Shown here: positions 50,346 through 60,835 of the stretch, piece by piece
Numbering within the stretch: position 1 is the first letter of the stretch
How the letters are laid out: every line of letters starts with the position of its first letter
Assembly: GCF_006337125.1 (NCBI RefSeq)
Contig: NZ_CP040887.1
Coordinates: 1,984,001 to 2,048,000, forward strand
Source: Serinicoccus chungangensis
Lineage (GTDB): Bacteria > Actinomycetota > Actinomycetes > Actinomycetales > Dermatophilaceae
Length of the DNA: 64,000 nt
Direction: 5' to 3'
The notes under the pieces: model-generated
What the model was told of the DNA's origin: nothing
The model's database searches: none
Seen by the model: the letters and a program-made list of their open reading frames with translations, nothing else
Position numbers and translations under genes: made by a program

Positions 50346-52184
50346 TCAGCCGGTGTAGAACGCGTCCAGCTCGTCCTTGTACTTCGCCGTCACCGCGCGC
50401 CGCTTGAGCTTCATACTCGGCGTCAGGTCCCCGTCCTCGATCGACAGGTCGTGGTCCAGGATGTGGAACTGCTTGACCTGCTCGTGCCGGGCGAGCTGCT
50501 CGTTGAGCTGGTCGACGTGGTGCTGCACCATCTCCCGCGCGGCCTGCGAGGTGACGATCTGGGCGTAGCTGTCCCCCGCCATGCCGTTCTTGGCCGCCCA
50601 GGCCGTGATGGCGTCGTGGTCGAGCGTGATGAGCGCGGACACGAAGTTGCGGCCGTCCCCCTCGACGATGAGCTGGCTGGCGTAGGGGCAGATGCCCTTG
50701 AACAGGGACTCGATGCGCGAGGGCGCGACGTACTTGCCGCCGGACGTCTTGAAGAGGTCCTTCTTGCGGTCGGTGATCCGGACGTAGCCGTCCTCGTCGA
50801 TCTCGGCGATGTCACCCGTCGCGAGCCAGCCGTCCTGCAGCGCCTCCGCCGTCGCCTCGTCGTTCTGGTGGTAGCCGGTCATGACCCCGGGGCCACGCAT
50901 GAGCAGCTCCCCGTCGTCGGCGATCCGCACCTCGGTGCCGGGCAGCGGCCAGCCCACGGTGCCGATCTTGTTGACCCCGGGACGCGGGCGGTTGACGATC
51001 GAGGCGGCGCTGGACTCGGTGAGGCCGTAGCCCTCGATGATGGTGAGCCCCATCGCGTCGAACCATCGGGCGATGTCGTGGTTGAGCGCGGCCGAGCCGG
51101 AGATGAAGAAGCGGATGCGTCCGCCGAAGCGCTCCCGGATCTTGGAGAGCACGAGCTTGTCGGCGACCGCGTGCTTGGCCTTGAGCAGACCGGCCGGCTC
51201 ACCCCCGGAGGCGCGGATCTCGGCGACCTCCCTGCCGACCCCGCCGGCCCAGGTGAACAGCTTCTGCTTCACGCCGCCCTCGTCGGCCATCATGGTGGTG
51301 ATGCGGCCGTAGGCCTTCTCGAAGATGCGGGGAGCCGCGCCCATGAAGGTCGGCCGGACGACGGCGAGGTTCTCGACGATCTTGTCGACCCGGCCGTCCA
51401 CGGCCGTCGGGAACCCCATCTGGAGGGGCAGGACGAGGAGGCACTTGCCGAAGACGTGGGCCAGCGGGAGCCAGAGGTACTGCAGGTCGTCCGGGCCCAG
51501 CAGGTGGACGGCGTCCACGCCGGCGCCCTCGTAGGTCCACGCCGAGTGGGGCAGCCGGACGCCCTTGGGCCGTCCGGTCGTGCCGGAGGTGTAGATGATC
51601 GTCGCGAGGTGCTCCGGGGTGAGCGCGTCGATGCGCGCGTCGACCACCCCGGGCTCGGACTCGAGCCGGCGCCGCCCCAGCTCCTCCAGCTCGGCCAGCG
51701 TGATGATGTCACCGCCGTCGCCCGACCCGTCGATGACGACGATCTTGAGCACGGCGCCCAGCTCGGCCCGGTGCTCGAGCACCTTGGCCACCTGCTCGTC
51801 GTCCTCGGCCACGACCACCCGGCTGCCGGAGTCGGTGATGATGAAGGCGACGTCCTGGGACAGGGTGGTGGGATAGATCGTCGTCGTGGCCGCCCCGGCG
51901 CACATGACCGCCAGGTCGACCAGGACCCACTCGATGCGGGTCGAGCACGCGAGCGCCACCCGCTCCTCCGGCTGCACGCCGAACTCGACCAGACCGGCGG
52001 CGAGGGCGTAGGCCCGGTCCCCGGTCTGCGCCCAGGTGAGGGTGGGCCACGACTGGCCCTCGGGGTAGAGGAAGGCGTCGGCGTCCGGCGTGGCGGCGAC
52101 CCGGTCCCGGAAGAGGTGCCCGACACTGGGGACACGGTTCTCGATCAGGGCGAGATCTGGCTGCTCATCGGTGAGACGGGCCAC
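50346..52184 (-). CDS. AMP-dependent long-chain acyl-CoA synthetase
   Basis: A 612-residue adenylate-forming enzyme that activates fatty acids to acyl-CoA. Motifs are ATIIYTSGTTGRPKGV (P-loop), LTIIEGYGLTESSA, DGWLATGDIAEIDEDGYVRITDRKKDLFKTSGGKYVAP (in parts) and the C-terminal ALITLDHDAI. The layout is that of the FadD15-like group. Chain-length preference is unknown. The stop codon abuts the palindrome. Confidence 0.92.
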   Translation of the reverse strand: MARLTDEQPDLALIENRVPSVGHLFRDRVAATPDADAFLYPEGQSWPTLTWAQTGDRAYALAAGLVEFGVQPEERVALACSTRIEWVLVDLAVMCAGAATTTIYPTTLSQDVAFIITDSGSRVVVAEDDEQVAKVLEHRAELGAVLKIVVIDGSGDGGDIITLAELEELGRRRLESEPGVVDARIDALTPEHLATIIYTSGTTGRPKGVRLPHSAWTYEGAGVDAVHLLGPDDLQYLWLPLAHVFGKCLLVLPLQMGFPTAVDGRVDKIVENLAVVRPTFMGAAPRIFEKAYGRITTMMADEGGVKQKLFTWAGGVGREVAEIRASGGEPAGLLKAKHAVADKLVLSKIRERFGGRIRFFISGSAALNHDIARWFDAMGLTIIEGYGLTESSAASIVNRPRPGVNKIGTVGWPLPGTEVRIADDGELLMRGPGVMTGYHQNDEATAEALQDGWLATGDIAEIDEDGYVRITDRKKDLFKTSGGKYVAPSRIESLFKGICPYASQLIVEGDGRNFVSALITLDHDAITAWAAKNGMAGDSYAQIVTSQAAREMVQHHVDQLNEQLARHEQVKQFHILDHDLSIEDGDLTPSMKLKRRAVTAKYKDELDAFYTG

Positions 52185-52218
52185 GGCAACTCCTCAAGTC
52201 GTATGGTCCTGCGGATGC

Positions 52219-53355
52219 TCATCTTGGCAGGTTCGACCGGGGCGGCCAAGACGGACGCGCCGCCCGGTCCCGCCCGCTGGCGCAGGCCAGCAGCCCCAGC
52301 GCCACCCAGCAGGCCAGCATCGACGACCCCCCGTAGGACAGGAACGGCAGGGGCAGCCCGGTGACCGGCATGAGCCCCAGGTTCATCCCGACGTTCTCGA
52401 AGATCTGGAAGCCGAACCACGACGCGACGCCGACCGCGAGCAGGCGTCCGAAGGGTTCCTCGCACCGCAGTGCGACCACCAGCCCGCGGACCACGAGGAA
52501 GCCCAGCAGCACCAGCAGGCCGACCGCACCGACGAAGCCCAGCTCCTCCCCGGCCACCGAGAAGATGAAGTCGGTGTACTGGAAGGGGATGAACCCGCCC
52601 TGCGTCTGGGGTCCCTCGCCGAGACCCGTGCCCGACCACCCTCCGGAGCCGATCGCCAGCCGGGCCTGCCTCGTCTGGTAGCCGATGCCCTCGGGGTCCA
52701 GGCCCGGGTCGCGGAAGGCCAGCAGACGGTCCACCTGGTAGGGGTCCAGCAGCGGGATCCGGATGGCCGCGACGACCGCGGCGCACGCCACCACCGCCGC
52801 CGCCGCGCTCCACCGCCAGGAGGCCCCGGAGGTCGCGACGACGACGAGGGTGAGGACGCCCAGGACGAGGCCGCTGCCGAGGTCGGGCTGCAGCATGATG
52901 AGGGCGACGGGCACGGCCGCCAGCACCCAGGCAGGGAGCACCTCCCGCCACCCCGGGCGGCGGTAGGGGTCGCGGCCCTCGGCCAGGATCATCGCCAGCC
53001 CCACCACCAGACCGATCTTGGCGAGCTCGGCGGGCTGCAGCGAGAATCCGCCGGGCAGGAACAGCCAGGACCGAGACCCGTTGACCGTCTGCCCCACGGG
53101 GGTGAGGACGAGCACGAGGCCGGCCAGTCCCGCGAGGTAGACCCAGGGCGCCGCGGCGCGGAGCCAGCGCACGTCCAGGGCGATGACCGCGAGGCCCACC
53201 GCCACGCCGACGAGGGTGTTGACCAGGTGACGCACCGCCAGGGCCGTCCCGGCCCACTCGTGGGTCGCCGACCAGATGAGGACGGCACCCACGAGGCTCA
53301 GCCCGAGCCCTGCCACGAAGGGGGCCCAGTCCGTGCGGAGGTAGCGCTCCCGCAC
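52219..53355 (-). CDS. FtsW/RodA/SpoVE family protein (RodA-like)
   Basis: A 378-residue SEDS-family membrane glycosyltransferase for peptidoglycan, with about ten helices. It has NGSRSWLFLPGGFSLQPAELAKIGLV, QPDLGSGLVL and the C-terminal signature FGFQIFENVGMNLGLMPVTGLPLPFLSYGGSS, which match RodA. GTG 53355 lies seven bases from the ribF stop, so it belongs to the infB-rbfA-truB-ribF transcript. A penicillin-binding partner is not nearby, and a second rodA probably sits in the usual cell-division cluster. Confidence 0.9.
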   Translation of the reverse strand: MRERYLRTDWAPFVAGLGLSLVGAVLIWSATHEWAGTALAVRHLVNTLVGVAVGLAVIALDVRWLRAAAPWVYLAGLAGLVLVLTPVGQTVNGSRSWLFLPGGFSLQPAELAKIGLVVGLAMILAEGRDPYRRPGWREVLPAWVLAAVPVALIMLQPDLGSGLVLGVLTLVVVATSGASWRWSAAAAVVACAAVVAAIRIPLLDPYQVDRLLAFRDPGLDPEGIGYQTRQARLAIGSGGWSGTGLGEGPQTQGGFIPFQYTDFIFSVAGEELGFVGAVGLLVLLGFLVVRGLVVALRCEEPFGRLLAVGVASWFGFQIFENVGMNLGLMPVTGLPLPFLSYGGSSMLACWVALGLLACASGRDRAARPSWPPRSNLPR

Positions 53356-53362
53356 GGAGCGG

Positions 53363-54337
53363 TCAGTCCCCCGCGAGCAGGGCGCGGCTCCGGTCCACGT
53401 CGCGCGCCATCTGCTCGGTGAGCTCCTCGACGGAGTCGAACCGGACGTTGCCCCGCAGCCGGGCCAGGAAGTCCACGCTGACGAGCTCGCCGTAGAGGTC
53501 GAGGTCGGTGCGGTCCAGGACGTAGGCCTCGACCGTCCGGTCGTCGACGTCGTCGAAGGTCGGGTTGGTCCCGACGGAGATGGCTGCCGGCAGTCTCCGG
53601 TCGGGGTCCCGGGGGTCGACCTCGGGCCGCTCCAGCCACCCGGCGTAGACGCCGTCGGCCGGCACCATGCCCACCCGGTCCGGGCCCAGGTTGGCCGTGG
53701 GGTAGCCGAGCTGCCGGCCGCGGTGGTGCCCGTGCACCACGGTGCCGGACACCCGGTGGGGGCGGTCGGTGATCTGGGCGGCCAGGGCCACGTCGCCGTC
53801 GGCGATGGCCTGCCGCAGCGCGGTCGAGGACCACGTGCGCCGGCCGTCCGCCAGGGCCCCTGCCGTGTGCTGCACGACGACGTCGAAGCCGTGCAGCTCC
53901 CCCAGCTGGCGCATGGTGGCGACGTCCCCGGAGTTGTGCAGCCCGAACCGCGTGTCCTGGCCGACCACGACCACCTCGGCCTGCAGGCCGTCGACGAAGG
54001 TCTCGACCACGAAGTCCTCCGGCAGGAGCCGGGCGTACTCCTTGGTGAACTCGATGACGACCACCCCGTCGAGGCCCGCCTCCTCCAGCAGCTGCAGACG
54101 GTGCTCCAGCCCGACGATCTCCCGCGGCGCCCGTTCCGGGTGCAGCACGGCGACCGGGTGCGGGTCGAAGGTGACGGCGACCGCCGGGACGCCCCGCTCC
54201 CGGGCCAGGTCGGTGACCGTGCGCAGCACGGCCTGGTGGCCGAGGTGGACGCCGTCGAAGTTGCCGAGGGTCGCCACGGTCGGGCCGAGGTCGTCCGGGA
54301 GGTCCTCCAGGCTGGTCCAGCGATGCACGGGCGTCAC
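53363..54337 (-). CDS. ribF: Bifunctional riboflavin kinase/FAD synthetase
   Basis: RibF makes FMN and FAD from riboflavin. The 324-residue protein has an N-terminal nucleotidyltransferase domain (TLGNFDGVHLGHQAVL, VTFDPHPVAVLHPE) and a C-terminal riboflavin kinase domain (GRQLGYPTANLGPDR, ISVGTNPTFDDVDDRTVEAYVLD). GTG 54337 lies one base after the truB stop. The truB-ribF order is conserved in bacteria. Confidence 0.95.
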   Translation of the reverse strand: MTPVHRWTSLEDLPDDLGPTVATLGNFDGVHLGHQAVLRTVTDLARERGVPAVAVTFDPHPVAVLHPERAPREIVGLEHRLQLLEEAGLDGVVVIEFTKEYARLLPEDFVVETFVDGLQAEVVVVGQDTRFGLHNSGDVATMRQLGELHGFDVVVQHTAGALADGRRTWSSTALRQAIADGDVALAAQITDRPHRVSGTVVHGHHRGRQLGYPTANLGPDRVGMVPADGVYAGWLERPEVDPRDPDRRLPAAISVGTNPTFDDVDDRTVEAYVLDRTDLDLYGELVSVDFLARLRGNVRFDSVEELTEQMARDVDRSRALLAGD

Positions 54338-54338
54338 T

Positions 54339-55262
54339 CTAACCGGACCCGGCAGGGGCCAGGACCACGTGCGCCCTCGCCTGCTCGCGGGACTCGTCGA
54401 GCACCGCCACCAGGTGCCCGTCCGGGGCGAACGCCGCCACGGGTGCGGTCCGTCCGGGCTGCTCGGAGGGTATGCGTCGACCGTGGCCGAGCTCCCGCGC
54501 CTCGGCGTCGTCGAGGAGCCGGGCGGTGAGGGTGGCGCGGGCGGCGTCGGCGAGCGGGACGAGGTGCCGGGCCACCGCCCCGTCGAGGGCCAGCTCCTCG
54601 AGCGGGCTGGCCTCCTCGATCCGGAGCCCGCCCACCCGCGTCCGTCGCAGGGCGGTGAGGTGGCCGCCGACCCCGAGGGCGGCACCGAGGTCGCGGGCGA
54701 GCGCGCGGACGTAGGTCCCCGAGGAGACCTCGACCTCGACGTCCAGGTCCACCGTCCGACCCTCCCGACGGACCTGGCCCACGTCGAAGCGGGCGACGCG
54801 CACGGGCCGGGCAGCCAGCTGCACGTCCTGGCCGGAGCGCACCCGCGCGTAGGAGCGCTCCCCCCGGACCTTGATGGCGCTCACGGCGCTGGGCACCTGC
54901 TCGAGGTCGCCCGTGAGGTCCCGCACCGCGGCGGCGATCTGCTCCTCGGACAGGCCCGAGGCGTCCGCGGCCGAGACGACCTCGCCCTCGGCGTCGTCGG
55001 TGAGGGTGGCCTGGCCCAGACGCACGGTGGCCGTGTAGGCCTTGTCGCTGCCCACGAGGAAGGTGAGCAGCTTGGTGCCCCGTCCGACACCCAGGACGAG
55101 CACCCCGGTCGCCATGGGGTCGAGCGTGCCGGCATGGCCGACCTTGCGGGTCCCGCACAGCCGGCGGGCCCGGGCGACGACGTCGTGGCTGGTCCACCCC
55201 GCGGGCTTGTCCACGACGAGCAGGCCGTCACCGACGAAGGGCGCCCGCTGCGGGCTGCTCAT
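54339..55262 (-). CDS. truB: tRNA pseudouridine-55 synthase TruB
   Basis: TruB forms pseudouridine 55 in tRNA T-loops. The 307-residue protein has LLVVDKPAGWTSHDVVA, the catalytic-aspartate motif GHAGTLDPMATGVL, and a C-terminal PUA-like part. The ATG at 55260-55262 overlaps the rbfA stop (ATGA), so the two are coupled. Confidence 0.96.
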   Translation of the reverse strand: MSSPQRAPFVGDGLLVVDKPAGWTSHDVVARARRLCGTRKVGHAGTLDPMATGVLVLGVGRGTKLLTFLVGSDKAYTATVRLGQATLTDDAEGEVVSAADASGLSEEQIAAAVRDLTGDLEQVPSAVSAIKVRGERSYARVRSGQDVQLAARPVRVARFDVGQVRREGRTVDLDVEVEVSSGTYVRALARDLGAALGVGGHLTALRRTRVGGLRIEEASPLEELALDGAVARHLVPLADAARATLTARLLDDAEARELGHGRRIPSEQPGRTAPVAAFAPDGHLVAVLDESREQARAHVVLAPAGSG

Positions 55263-55711
55263 GCGCCGGAGGACCCCTCGTCGTCCTCGGCGGCCCGCGG
55301 CTTGCGGTAGGGGTCGGCCTCGCCGGCGTAGCCCGACTCCTGGCGCCCGGCGGCGAGCTCGGCGTCGCGGCGCGCCACCTCCTGGAGCAGCTCGTCCATG
55401 TGCTGGGCGTCCTCGGGCAGCGCGTCCAGGATGAACTCCACGGTCGGCGTGAGGCGGATGCCCAGGCCCTTGCCGACGAAGCTGCGCAGCCGTCCCCGGT
55501 AGGTCTGGAGGATCTCCGCCGCCACCTCGCGGTCCTCGTCGCTGCCGAGCACGGTGTAGAAGACGCTGGCGTGCTGCAGGTCGCCGGTCACCCGGACGTC
55601 GGTGATCGTCACGAAGCCGACCCGCTCGTCCTTGACCACCTGGGACAGTCCCTGGGTCACCAGCTGCTTGGTCCGCTCGGCGATGCGCCGTGCGCGCGCC
55701 TGGTCTGCCAT
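55259..55711 (-). CDS. rbfA: 30S ribosome-binding factor RbfA
   Basis: RbfA matures the 16S rRNA 5' end in cold and stress conditions. The 150-residue protein has the KH-like fold with RARRIAERTKQLVTQGLS, ITDVRVTGDLQHASVFYTVLG and LRLTPTVEF-like IRLTPTVEFILD, plus a charged C-terminal tail. ATG 55711 follows GAGGAGG. Confidence 0.95.
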   Translation of the reverse strand: MADQARARRIAERTKQLVTQGLSQVVKDERVGFVTITDVRVTGDLQHASVFYTVLGSDEDREVAAEILQTYRGRLRSFVGKGLGIRLTPTVEFILDALPEDAQHMDELLQEVARRDAELAAGRQESGYAGEADPYRKPRAAEDDEGSSGA

Positions 55712-55790
55712 GTCGTCCTCCTCGGGCTGTCGGGCCTTCCCCGACCGGGTAGCGGGGCCGGCCCATCCTACGGAGCCGGTCGTGCCGAGC

Positions 55791-55834
55791 GACGAGGCCG
55801 GTCCTGCGCCCTGGGGCGCGGGACCGGCCTCGTC
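55791..55834. terminator. Hairpin between infB and rbfA
   Basis: Twenty-base arms (55791-55810 and 55815-55834) with one mismatch enclose CTGG. It follows the infB stop by 16 bases on the minus strand. No U-run follows, so it may attenuate rather than end the transcript. Confidence 0.5.
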
Positions 55835-55850
55835 GTCCGTCTGGTCACCC

Positions 55851-58676
55851 TCAGGTGCGGGGGATCTCCCGCATCTCGTAGGTGGTGATGAGGTCGTCCG
55901 GCTGCAGGTCGTTGAACGACCCCAGGTTGACACCGCACTCGAAGCCCTCGCGGACCTCGGTGACGTCGTCCTTGAACCGCCGCAGGCCGGCGATCTGCAG
56001 GCCCTCGGTGATGACGACCCCGTTGCGGGTGATGCGGGCCTTGGCGCCGCGGCGCATCTCGCCGCTGCGCACGAGGCAGCCCGCCACGTTGCCGAACTTG
56101 GAGCTGCGGAAGATCTCGCGGACCTCCGCCGTCCCGGTCTCGACCTCTTCGTACTCGGGCTTGAGCATCCCCTTGAGGGCGTTCTCGATGTCCTCGATGG
56201 CCTGGTAGATCACCGAGTAGTAGCGGATCTCCACGCCCTCGCGGTCGGCGTAGTCGGCGTTCTGCCCCTCGGCCCGGACGTTGAAGCCGAGGATGACCGC
56301 GTCGGAGGCGACCGCGAGGTTGATGTTGTTCATCGTGATCGCGCCGACCCCTCGGTCGATAATGCGCAGGTCGACCTCGTCACCGACGTCGATCTGCAGC
56401 AGCGCGTCCTCCAGGGCCTCCACGGACCCCGACACGTCACCCTTGAGGATGAGGTTGAGGGTCTCGACCTTGCCCTGCGCGAGGGCCTGGTTGAGGTCCT
56501 CCAGGCTGATCCGCTTGCGGGACTTCGCCAGCGCGGCCTGCCGGTCGGCAGCCTCGCGCTTCTCGGCGATCTGCCGGGCGGTCCGGTCGTCGGGCGCCAC
56601 CACGAAGGTGGTGCCCGCGCGGGCCACCGTGTCCATCCCGAGCACCTGGACCGGACGTGAGGGAGTGGCCTCGTCGACGTTGTTGCCGTGCTCGTCGAGC
56701 ATGGCCCGGACGCGTCCGTGGCTGCCGCCGGAGACGATGGCGTCACCGACCCGGAGGGTGCCCTGCTGGACCAGGACGGTCGCGACCGCACCCCGGCCCT
56801 TGTCGAGGTTGGCCTCGATGGCCACGCCGCGGGCGTCCTTGTCCGGGTTGGCCCGGAGGTCCAGCGCCGCGTCGGCCGTCAGCAGGACGGCGTCCAGCAG
56901 GTCGTCGATGTTGAGCTGGTTCTTCGCCGACACGTCGACGAACATCGTCTCCCCGCCGTACTCCTCGGCGATGAGGTTGTACTCGGTCAGCTGACCGCGC
57001 ACCTTGGCCGCGTCCGCGCCGTCGACGTCGATCTTGTTGACCGCGACCACGATCGGCACGTCGGCCGCCTGCGCGTGGTTGAGCGCCTCGATCGTCTGCG
57101 GCATCACGCCGTCGTCCGCGGCGACGACGAGGATGGCGATGTCGGTCACCTTCGCACCACGGGCACGCATGGCGGTGAACGCCTCGTGACCCGGGGTGTC
57201 GATGAAGGTGATCGCGCGCTCCTGCCCCTCGTGCTGGGTGCGGACCTGGTATGCGCCGATGTGCTGGGTGATGCCGCCGGCCTCGTCCCCGCCCACGTCG
57301 GCCTGCCGGATGGCGTCCAGCAGGCGCGTCTTGCCGTGGTCGACGTGGCCCATGACCGTGACGACCGGGGGGCGGGCCTCGAGGTCCTCGTCGGACTCGG
57401 CGTCCGCCTCGGCCTCGAGGTCGATGTTGAAGGAGCTGAGCAGCTCGCGCTCCTCCTCCTCCGGCGACACGACCCGGATGGTGTAGTCCAGCTCCGCGCC
57501 GAGCACACCGAAGGTGTCCTCGTCCAACGACTGGGTGGCCGTCGCCATCTCACCGAGGTGGAAGAGGACGGTCACCAGCGACGCGGGGTCGACGTTGATC
57601 TTGTCGGCGAAGTCGGTCAGCGAGGCACCTCGGCGCACGGTGATCGTCGCGCCGTTGCCACGGGGCACGTTGACGCCGCCGATGGCCGGCGCCTGCATCT
57701 GCTCGAACTCCTGGCGCTTGGCCCGCTTCGACTTGCGACCGCGGACCTTCCCGCCGCCTCGTCCGAAGGCACCCGCCGTGCCACCACGGCCGCGGGGACC
57801 GCCTCCGCGTCCCCCACCGGGGCCGCGGAAGCCACCGGGGCCACCGGGACCGCCGGGTCCGCCCCCACCGGGGCGACCACGGCCACCGCCGCGGGCGGGA
57901 CGCTCACCGGGACGGGGCACGGCAGCCTGGGCCGGCATCATGCCCGGGTTGGGGCGCGGGCCGCCGGGGCGGGGCCCGGCCGCACCGGCACCCTGACGGC
58001 CACCGGGACGCTCAGCACCACGCGTACCTCCAGGACGGGGCATCCCCTGGCTGGTGGCGAACGGGTTGTTGCCCGGGCGCGGCGAACCGCCGCGATCTCC
58101 CTGGCCACCGCCGCGGCGGTCGCGGGACTGCCCCATGCCCTGGTTGGAGCTGAAGGGGTTGTTGCCCGGGCGCGGGCCCGGCTTGGCACCGGGCCGCGGG
58201 GACTTCGGGGTCGCCTTGGCGGCCGGCGCCTGCGGCGTGGGCGCCTGCGGTGTCGGGGCCTGGGGCCCGGGCTCCGGCGCGGACCGGTCCGGCGCCGACT
58301 GCTCCGGCGCGGACGGCTCGGGGGCAGACCGCTCCGGAGCGGTCGGCGCGCTCTCCCGGGGCGCCGGGGTGGCCTCGGGGGCCGCCGGCGTCGGGGAGTC
58401 GGCCTTCTCCGCGGCCGCAGCGGAGGTACCGCTGCGGGCGGGGCCGGGCTTGGGGGCGGAGGACGCCGCCGGCTTGGCGGACGACGCCCGGTCCGGCGTC
58501 CTGGTCTTGGGTCCGGATCCCGCAGGCGGGTTCTCCCGGATCTTGCGAACGACAGGGGGTTCGATGGTCGACGACGCCGACCTCACGAACTCTCCTTGGT
58601 CCTTCAGGTGGGCGAGCAGCTCCTTGCTCTCGACCCCGAGCTCCTTGGCGAGCTCGTAAACCCTGAGCTTTGGCAC
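55851..58676 (-). CDS. infB: Translation initiation factor IF-2
   Basis: IF-2 brings initiator tRNA to the 30S subunit. The 941-residue protein has the N-terminal IF2_N segment ([21 protein letters not shown]), a long Pro/Ala/Gly/Arg-rich linker to about residue 330, a G domain with [16 protein letters not shown] at about 438-453, DTPGHEAF and NKIDVDG, and C-terminal domains ending MREIPRT. GTG 58676 follows AAGGAG ten bases upstream. Confidence 0.97.
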   Translation of the reverse strand: MPKLRVYELAKELGVESKELLAHLKDQGEFVRSASSTIEPPVVRKIRENPPAGSGPKTRTPDRASSAKPAASSAPKPGPARSGTSAAAAEKADSPTPAAPEATPAPRESAPTAPERSAPEPSAPEQSAPDRSAPEPGPQAPTPQAPTPQAPAAKATPKSPRPGAKPGPRPGNNPFSSNQGMGQSRDRRGGGQGDRGGSPRPGNNPFATSQGMPRPGGTRGAERPGGRQGAGAAGPRPGGPRPNPGMMPAQAAVPRPGERPARGGGRGRPGGGGPGGPGGPGGFRGPGGGRGGGPRGRGGTAGAFGRGGGKVRGRKSKRAKRQEFEQMQAPAIGGVNVPRGNGATITVRRGASLTDFADKINVDPASLVTVLFHLGEMATATQSLDEDTFGVLGAELDYTIRVVSPEEEERELLSSFNIDLEAEADAESDEDLEARPPVVTVMGHVDHGKTRLLDAIRQADVGGDEAGGITQHIGAYQVRTQHEGQERAITFIDTPGHEAFTAMRARGAKVTDIAILVVAADDGVMPQTIEALNHAQAADVPIVVAVNKIDVDGADAAKVRGQLTEYNLIAEEYGGETMFVDVSAKNQLNIDDLLDAVLLTADAALDLRANPDKDARGVAIEANLDKGRGAVATVLVQQGTLRVGDAIVSGGSHGRVRAMLDEHGNNVDEATPSRPVQVLGMDTVARAGTTFVVAPDDRTARQIAEKREAADRQAALAKSRKRISLEDLNQALAQGKVETLNLILKGDVSGSVEALEDALLQIDVGDEVDLRIIDRGVGAITMNNINLAVASDAVILGFNVRAEGQNADYADREGVEIRYYSVIYQAIEDIENALKGMLKPEYEEVETGTAEVREIFRSSKFGNVAGCLVRSGEMRRGAKARITRNGVVITEGLQIAGLRRFKDDVTEVREGFECGVNLGSFNDLQPDDLITTYEMREIPRT

Positions 58677-58870
58677 GGTGTGGTGTCTCCTTGGTGTCTG
58701 GCGCCACGACCGAGCCCGCTCGGGGAGGTCGCGACTACTGCTGGTGGGTGCTCATCGCTGAGTACTCATCGGGTGCTCATCAGCGTCAAACCCGCTTCCG
58801 GTGTCCTCGATGACAGGCCGTAGCCCGCCCGTCGTGCGTCTCACCGGACCGGTCGGTCCGGCGAGGTCCT

Positions 58871-59185
58871 TCATCCGCGCTGCTCGGTCGAGTGCCGCAG
58901 GACCTCCGCGAGGTCGACCGCCACCGGCGCCGTGAGGCGCAGGGCACGGACGACGGCGCGGCGAGCCACGGCGGACTCGACACACCCGGTGTGTCGGTGC
59001 ACGTAGGCACCACGCCCCGGGAGACGTCGGCGTTCGTCCGGGACGACCGTCCACGATCCGGCCTCGTCCCGACGAGCCACCAGCCGCAGCAGCGCGGCCT
59101 GCTCGTCCCGTCGCCGACACCCCACGCAGGTGCGCACAGGCGAACCCGTCCGCACCGGGAGGTCGACTCCGGTCCGACCCTTCAC
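58871..59185 (-). CDS. YlxR family RNA-binding protein (DUF448)
   Basis: A 104-residue protein with RTCVGCRRRDEQAALLRLV, the YlxR signature (GRGAYVH in the second half). It probably binds RNA; members have been linked to RNase P or nucleoid functions in other bacteria. It lies between nusA and infB as in most bacteria, two bases after the nusA stop region. The start at GTG 59185 is uncertain. Confidence 0.88.
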   Translation of the reverse strand: MKGRTGVDLPVRTGSPVRTCVGCRRRDEQAALLRLVARRDEAGSWTVVPDERRRLPGRGAYVHRHTGCVESAVARRAVVRALRLTAPVAVDLAEVLRHSTEQRG

Positions 59186-59186
59186 T

Positions 59187-60218
59187 CTACACGCTGGCGT
59201 CGGGCGACGTGGCCGCAGCCCCGTGCTCGACCTGCTCCTCGGTGTCGGCCCGGATGTCGATCTTCCAGCCGGTCAGCCGGTTGGCGAGGCGGGCGTTCTG
59301 TCCCTCGCGACCGATGGCGAGCGACAGCTGGTAGTCGGGGACCACCACGCGCACCTGCTTGGTCCGGGTGTCGACCACCGTGGCCGAGGTCACCCGGGCG
59401 GGCGACAGGGCCGCCGCCACGAAGGACGCGGGGTCCTCGTCGTAGTCGACGATGTCGATCTTCTCGCCCTGCAGCTCGGCCATCACCGCGCGCACCCGCT
59501 GACCCATGGGGCCGATGCAGGCGCCCTTGGCGTTGACCCCCGGCACCGGGGAGTGCACCGCGATCTTGGTGCGGTGGCCGGCCTCGCGGGCGATGGCCTC
59601 GATCTGCACGGTGCCGTCGGCGATCTCGGGCACCTCCAGGGCGAAGAGCCGGCGCACCAGGTTGGGGTGGGTCCGCGACAGCATGACGTGGGGACCGCGC
59701 ATACCGCGCTTGGCGCTCACGACGTAGCAGCGCAGCCGCTGCCCGTGCTCGTAGCTCTCCCCCGGCACCTGCTCGGAGACCGGGAGCTCCCCCTCGATCG
59801 TCCCGAAGTCCACGAGCACGCGGCGCGGGTCGTTGGACTGCTGGATGACGCCGGAGACGATGTCGCCCTCCCGGCCGCGGAAGTCCCCGAGGATCGCGGC
59901 GTCCTCGAGGTCCCGCATGCGCTGGGTGATGACCTGACGGGCGGTGGAGGCGGCGACCCTGCCGAAACCCTCGGGGGTGTCGTCGTACTCCGGCCCGGGC
60001 TCACCCCGCGTGCCGTCCTCCAGGACGGGCGGGTCCTCCCGCGCCCAGACGGTGACGTGACCGCTGGTCCGGTCGAGCTCGACGCGGGCGTGGCGGGCAT
60101 GCCCCTCGATGCGCTGGTAGGCGGAGAGCAGGGCCTGCTCGATCGCCTCGGCGATGACGTCCATGGGGATCTCGCGCTCGCGCTCGAGCAAGCGGAGCGC
60201 GGCCATGTCGATGTCCAT
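59187..60218 (-). CDS. nusA: Transcription termination/antitermination factor NusA
   Basis: NusA binds RNA polymerase and nascent RNA. The 343-residue protein has the N-terminal polymerase-binding domain ([17 protein letters not shown]), S1 ([22 protein letters not shown]), KH1 ([18 protein letters not shown]) and KH2 ([19 protein letters not shown]). It ends soon after KH2, without acidic repeats, as in actinobacteria. ATG 60216-60218 overlaps the rimP stop by one base (TGATG); an adjacent ATG is just before it. Confidence 0.96.
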   Translation of the reverse strand: MDIDMAALRLLEREREIPMDVIAEAIEQALLSAYQRIEGHARHARVELDRTSGHVTVWAREDPPVLEDGTRGEPGPEYDDTPEGFGRVAASTARQVITQRMRDLEDAAILGDFRGREGDIVSGVIQQSNDPRRVLVDFGTIEGELPVSEQVPGESYEHGQRLRCYVVSAKRGMRGPHVMLSRTHPNLVRRLFALEVPEIADGTVQIEAIAREAGHRTKIAVHSPVPGVNAKGACIGPMGQRVRAVMAELQGEKIDIVDYDEDPASFVAAALSPARVTSATVVDTRTKQVRVVVPDYQLSLAIGREGQNARLANRLTGWKIDIRADTEEQVEHGAAATSPDASV

Positions 60219-60733
60219 CATGCGTCCTTTCCGTCGGGGCGGGTGAACTCGATCTGGACCTGGGCCCGCGTCACCTCGGACAGCGGCACCAGGTGGTCCT
60301 CCCCCTCCAGCCGGAGGCCCTCGGGCCCGGCAGCGAGCAGCCGCGCGGTCGTCGAGCTGCCGTCGGAGCGCACCACGGTGAGCAGGCGACCGACGTTGCG
60401 GCGGAAGTGGTCGGGGGTGGTGAGGGCCCGGTCGGTGCCGGCCGAGCTGACCTCGAGGGTGTAGGCACGCTCCCCCATGACGGCGCACCCGTCCAGGGCG
60501 GCGGACACCGTCGTCGTGGCCTCGGACACCTCGTCCAGGCTCAGCGGCTCGACCGTCGAGGTGGTGTCCTCGGCGGGGAGGGTGGACACGTCGCGGGCGA
60601 GCAGGACCCGGACCAGCCGGCGCCGCCCCGCTTCCTGCACCCTGACGTCGTCGACCACCACGCCCAGACCGGCGCGCTGCAGCGCCTCGGAGGTGTGCTG
60701 CGTGATCGTCGCGGCGGCGGCGCGGGCGTCCAT
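60218..60733 (-). CDS. rimP: Ribosome maturation factor RimP
   Basis: RimP helps assemble the 30S subunit. The 171-residue protein has the two RimP domains, with [26 protein letters not shown] as the key family signature (usually VSSPGxxRPL). ATG 60731-60733 follows GGAG. It heads the rimP-nusA-ylxR-infB run. Confidence 0.93.
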   Translation of the reverse strand: MDARAAAATITQHTSEALQRAGLGVVVDDVRVQEAGRRRLVRVLLARDVSTLPAEDTTSTVEPLSLDEVSEATTTVSAALDGCAVMGERAYTLEVSSAGTDRALTTPDHFRRNVGRLLTVVRSDGSSTTARLLAAGPEGLRLEGEDHLVPLSEVTRAQVQIEFTRPDGKDA

Positions 60734-60835
60734 GCGGTGCTCCTCGTCTTCTGCTGTCGGCGGGCCGGGCACACACGGGTGCCCGTGGCGGGTGGCCCGG
60801 GGGGTGCTCAGCCTACCGTCTGGGAAGATGGCTCC

